This document shows, piece after piece, positions 3,861-5,652 of a stretch of 5,652 nt of DNA. The position numbers and the translations under genes were made by a program. Location of the stretch: NCBI GenBank assembly GCA_017998585.1, contig JAGOCT010000136.1, forward strand, positions 1 through 5,652, written 5' to 3'. The stretch is from Candidatus Cloacimonadota bacterium. Lineage in GTDB: Bacteria > Cloacimonadota > Cloacimonadia > Cloacimonadales > WRIO01. A model generated the notes under the pieces. That model ran no database searches. It was given only the letters and a program-made list of their open reading frames with translations, and was not told the DNA's origin. Every line of letters starts with the position of its first letter. The first letter of the stretch is position 1.

Positions 3861-4427
3861 TTAGAACAGGAAATTAAATACTCTGGTGATGAATCCTACT
3901 TTACTTGCTTCCTGAACAGTGCCTTTGCCTTTATAAGAAATCTGGGCATCAGCTATATTATTGGAAGAAACGGTATTATCTGAGCCGACATCCTGAGGTC
4001 TGACAACTCCTTCAAGTGAAGTGATCTCTTCTTCTCCGTTGATTTTAACAGATTTTGACCCTTTGATTATCAGGTTGCCATTATTGTCAATATCAACGAT
4101 TCTGACTGTCATATTCGCTTTTAATGAACCTTCACGAGATGTATTCGCATCGCCTTTACTGGTATTGGCAGCTGATGCACCTAAACCAGACAGAGGGATA
4201 AAATCAAGCGGACCCTTACCTGCTTCTGTGTTGAATGAATGGTTAAAAGAACGGTCTGTTTGAGATTTTGCACCAGATTTTGCACTGCTGGATTCCGATA
4301 TCAGAACAGTCAGAACATCGCCTACTGTAAAGCTTTTATGATCAGAGTACATAGAAGGAATTGCAGAGAATAACTGTGTTGATAACAACGTAATTGTGAT
4401 TAATGCGATTAATTTTATAGATTTCAT
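3861..4427 (-). CDS. flgH: Flagellar L-ring protein FlgH, without lipobox
   Basis: FlgH forms the L-ring, the outer-membrane bushing through which the flagellar rod passes. The 188-residue product shows the family's conserved order: SMYSD (25-29), GDVLTVLISESSSAKS (36-51), GLGASAANTSKGDANTSREGS (about 81-101; Gly, Ser and Asn rich), TVRIVDIDNNGNLIIKGSK (107-125), GVVRPQDV (140-147) and IADAQISYKGKG (158-169). It is shorter than the enterobacterial protein of about 230 residues. The N-terminus is a signal peptide with likely cleavage after Ala22 (LFSA), but the protein has no cysteine at all, so it cannot be lipidated as in Salmonella FlgH. The start is fixed by GGAGG on the minus strand (4432-4436), 4 nt upstream, and by the ATGA overlap with the flgA stop, which indicates translational coupling. 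No flgI follows; a convergent gene ends 14 bp away. Confidence 0.93.
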   Translation of the reverse strand: MKSIKLIALITITLLSTQLFSAIPSMYSDHKSFTVGDVLTVLISESSSAKSGAKSQTDRSFNHSFNTEAGKGPLDFIPLSGLGASAANTSKGDANTSREGSLKANMTVRIVDIDNNGNLIIKGSKSVKINGEEEITSLEGVVRPQDVGSDNTVSSNNIADAQISYKGKGTVQEASKVGFITRVFNFLF

Positions 4428-5362
4428 TTTTCCTCCAGATAAATAGCAGCTGTATTTTTATCGACAACCTTTGCATTGAAAAAACGTTTGGTATCCTGAT
4501 TTTGCAGAGTAACCTGTTCACCCATCCAGGCATCGTTTTTAGCAAGGGCGTTATATTTCATGTTGAAGTTTTTTCCAATGATATTCACTACAACCACATC
4601 AGACTTTCGTATAAGCGGCTCGCTTCTGATATCTGAGGTTGTGATGATTTTACCTTTTGGGCAATAAGCAGAAGCAACACTTTCCAAAATTTCCTGATAA
4701 CTGAGTTTATACTTGTTGGTCAGCATTTCTCTGACATAATTTAATTCCAGATCTTCAGCTGTAAAACGATCACTTAATTTCTTGCTGTTTTTGAGTTTAT
4801 AAACTTCATAAGTTTTGTAAAGCTTTGCATTGATAGTATATTCATCTGTTTTTTGATCAGGATATTTTACCTGTAAAGATAAAATCATTCTGCCACTCAA
4901 CTGCATGCTTGGATTCGACTTAACTGATAATGTATATCTTTGATTTTTGAGTTTGATGACAGGTGGTTTTATCAGCTCAATCTCAGTTGTTTCATCAGCT
5001 TTTAACTGCTCAATAATATAGTTTTTGACAGTTTTAAATATCTGCTCTTCAGCTAAAATACTATTCTTAGGGTAAATTGTAACTAACTGACCCTGAATAC
5101 TATATTGATTGATATGTTGATTTTGTAAAATTTGGTTGATTTGTTTAACTGACAAGTTTTGAAACTGGCGTCCATTCTCCAGACTTATAATCTGAACAGA
5201 AGAAATGCTGTTTCTGACAGCTATGTCCAGATCAGTAAGTTCGACCAGATCTGATAAATAGATTTCTGTTTGGTCTGTATAAACAGCAGACTTGAGTTTT
5301 AACACTTCTGCATGCAACAAGCTTAACGAAAACAGAAAGATTACTATCAGATTACGGTACAT
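4424..5362 (-). CDS. flgA: Flagellar P-ring assembly chaperone FlgA
   Basis: FlgA is the periplasmic chaperone that helps FlgI assemble into the P-ring around the rod. The 312-residue product has a signal peptide (residues 1-18, cleavage after LHA), a variable N-terminal half, a SAF-like region around 190-250 (KKLSDRFTAEDLELNYV, then GKIITTSDIRSEPLIRKSD, the typical prime-the-handle pattern of FlgA) and the C-terminal chaperone domain (about 253-312) with GEQVTLQN near 281-288 and NAKVVDKNTAAIYL at the end. The N-terminal half is poorly conserved in the family, and the length is within the range for multi-domain FlgA. The start at 5362 lies 2 nt after the flgG stop. Its ribosome binding site AAGAGG is formed by the last two sense codons of flgG, and its stop overlaps the flgH start, so the three genes are a tightly coupled unit. 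Identification is firm from the C-terminal half plus context. Confidence 0.9.
   Translation of the reverse strand: MYRNLIVIFLFSLSLLHAEVLKLKSAVYTDQTEIYLSDLVELTDLDIAVRNSISSVQIISLENGRQFQNLSVKQINQILQNQHINQYSIQGQLVTIYPKNSILAEEQIFKTVKNYIIEQLKADETTEIELIKPPVIKLKNQRYTLSVKSNPSMQLSGRMILSLQVKYPDQKTDEYTINAKLYKTYEVYKLKNSKKLSDRFTAEDLELNYVREMLTNKYKLSYQEILESVASAYCPKGKIITTSDIRSEPLIRKSDVVVVNIIGKNFNMKYNALAKNDAWMGEQVTLQNQDTKRFFNAKVVDKNTAAIYLEEK
4432..4436 (-). promoter_or_regulatory. Ribosome binding site of flgH inside flgA
   Basis: GGAGG on the minus strand lies 4 nt before the flgH ATG and inside the last codons of flgA. It supports the ATGA overlap as the true start. Confidence 0.75.
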
Positions 5363-5364
5363 GA

Positions 5365-5652
5365 TTACCTCTTCAGATTAGTTGCGATTTCAAGCATGGA
5401 TTCAGCGGTACGAATGGATTTTGAGTTGACTTCATAACCTCTCTGGGCAACAATCATATTGACCATTTCTTCGACAATTGCCACATTACTGACTTCAATA
5501 TAGCCTTGCTGTAACTGACCCATATCGTCTGTAGCCGGATTGTTTGGCATTGCTTCCCCTGATGATACAGTTTGCTGATAACGGTTACCACCGACGCTTT
5601 TTAAACCGGCTGGATTGATAAAACGATTGATTTGAATTTGTCCAACCTGAAC
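5365..5652 (-). CDS. flgG: Flagellar distal rod protein FlgG, 3' end
   Basis: The frame is open to the right edge, so the gene begins outside the window; the ATG at 5550 is an internal methionine. The visible 95 residues start VQVGQIQINRFINPAGLK, followed by GGNRYQQTVSSGEA, and end with the flagellar rod/hook C-terminal helix: QQGYIEVSNVAIVEEMVNMI then VAQRGYEVNSKSIRTAESML and ATNLKR. The combination FINPAGL, GGNRYQ.T..SGE, LQQGY.E.SNV and NMI.AQR.YE is characteristic of FlgG rather than the hook protein FlgE or of FlgF. FlgG polymerises into the distal rod that passes through the P- and L-rings, which matches its neighbours flgA and flgH. The last codons AAG AGG serve as the flgA ribosome binding site, 5 nt before the flgA start. 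Confidence 0.93.
   Translation of the reverse strand, partial: VQVGQIQINRFINPAGLKSVGGNRYQQTVSSGEAMPNNPATDDMGQLQQGYIEVSNVAIVEEMVNMIVAQRGYEVNSKSIRTAESMLEIATNLKR
5368..5373 (-). promoter_or_regulatory. Ribosome binding site of flgA made of the last flgG codons
   Basis: AAGAGG on the minus strand encodes the final Lys-Arg of FlgG and stands 5 nt before the flgA ATG. This is a compact, coupled junction. Confidence 0.6.

Noticed and set aside
3849..3862. AATTAC-AA-GTAATT as a bidirectional terminator between the convergent genes
   Set aside because: The 2-nt loop is too small, the stem is AT-rich and there is no T-run.
4021..4263. 80-residue plus-strand frame
   Set aside because: It is antisense to flgH, which has clear family motifs.

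Overview
The window comes from a low-GC Gram-negative bacterium that builds a flagellum. FlgA and FlgH serve the P- and L-rings, which need an outer membrane, and a candidate outer-membrane lipoprotein is also encoded. An Rhs fragment, an AAA-type ATPase fused to a nuclease-like domain, and a Y1 (IS200-like) transposase of the type common in Bacteroidota and neighbouring phyla suggest an uncultured FCB-group or candidate-phylum organism (for example Cloacimonadota or Delongbacteria). That placement is a guess from gene style, not a demonstrated assignment.

Layout. 1-1035 (+): the 3' part of a large ATPase gene with a C-terminal PD-(D/E)XK-like domain. 1098-1455 (+): a broken Rhs 3' tip, consisting of a recognisable core ending in DPSG and, in a different frame, an unrecognised tail. 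1469-2020 (+): a very AT-rich gene for a small lipoprotein, 13 bp behind that tail and with a strong ribosome binding site, placed where an immunity gene would be expected. 2188-2966: a REP-associated transposase (2314-2775) inside a nest of palindromic repeats. These include 45-nt inverted ends matching at 43 positions, stem-loops with different stems but identical flanks, a 17-bp perfect inverted repeat pair and a 22-nt direct repeat. A degraded extra copy lies at 2991-3023. 3024-3294: no gene recognised. 3295-3846 (+): a basic protein of unknown function. 3861-5652 (-): flgG (3' end), flgA and flgH, tightly coupled and reading leftward, converging on the unknown gene.

How the genes work together. 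flgG, flgA and flgH form a translationally linked block for the distal rod and the P- and L-rings. The flgA ribosome binding site is made of the last two sense codons of flgG, and flgA and flgH share ATGA. The usual next gene, flgI, does not follow within this window. The left half is accessory DNA: the remnant of a polymorphic toxin locus plus a self-contained transposase/REP module whose ends look like outward-facing transcription terminators. The most interesting points are the REP-transposase module (paired ends, structure-conserving stem changes, and an HUH motif reading His-Val-Asn), the orphan Rhs tip with its candidate lipoprotein immunity partner, and an FlgH with no lipobox cysteine.
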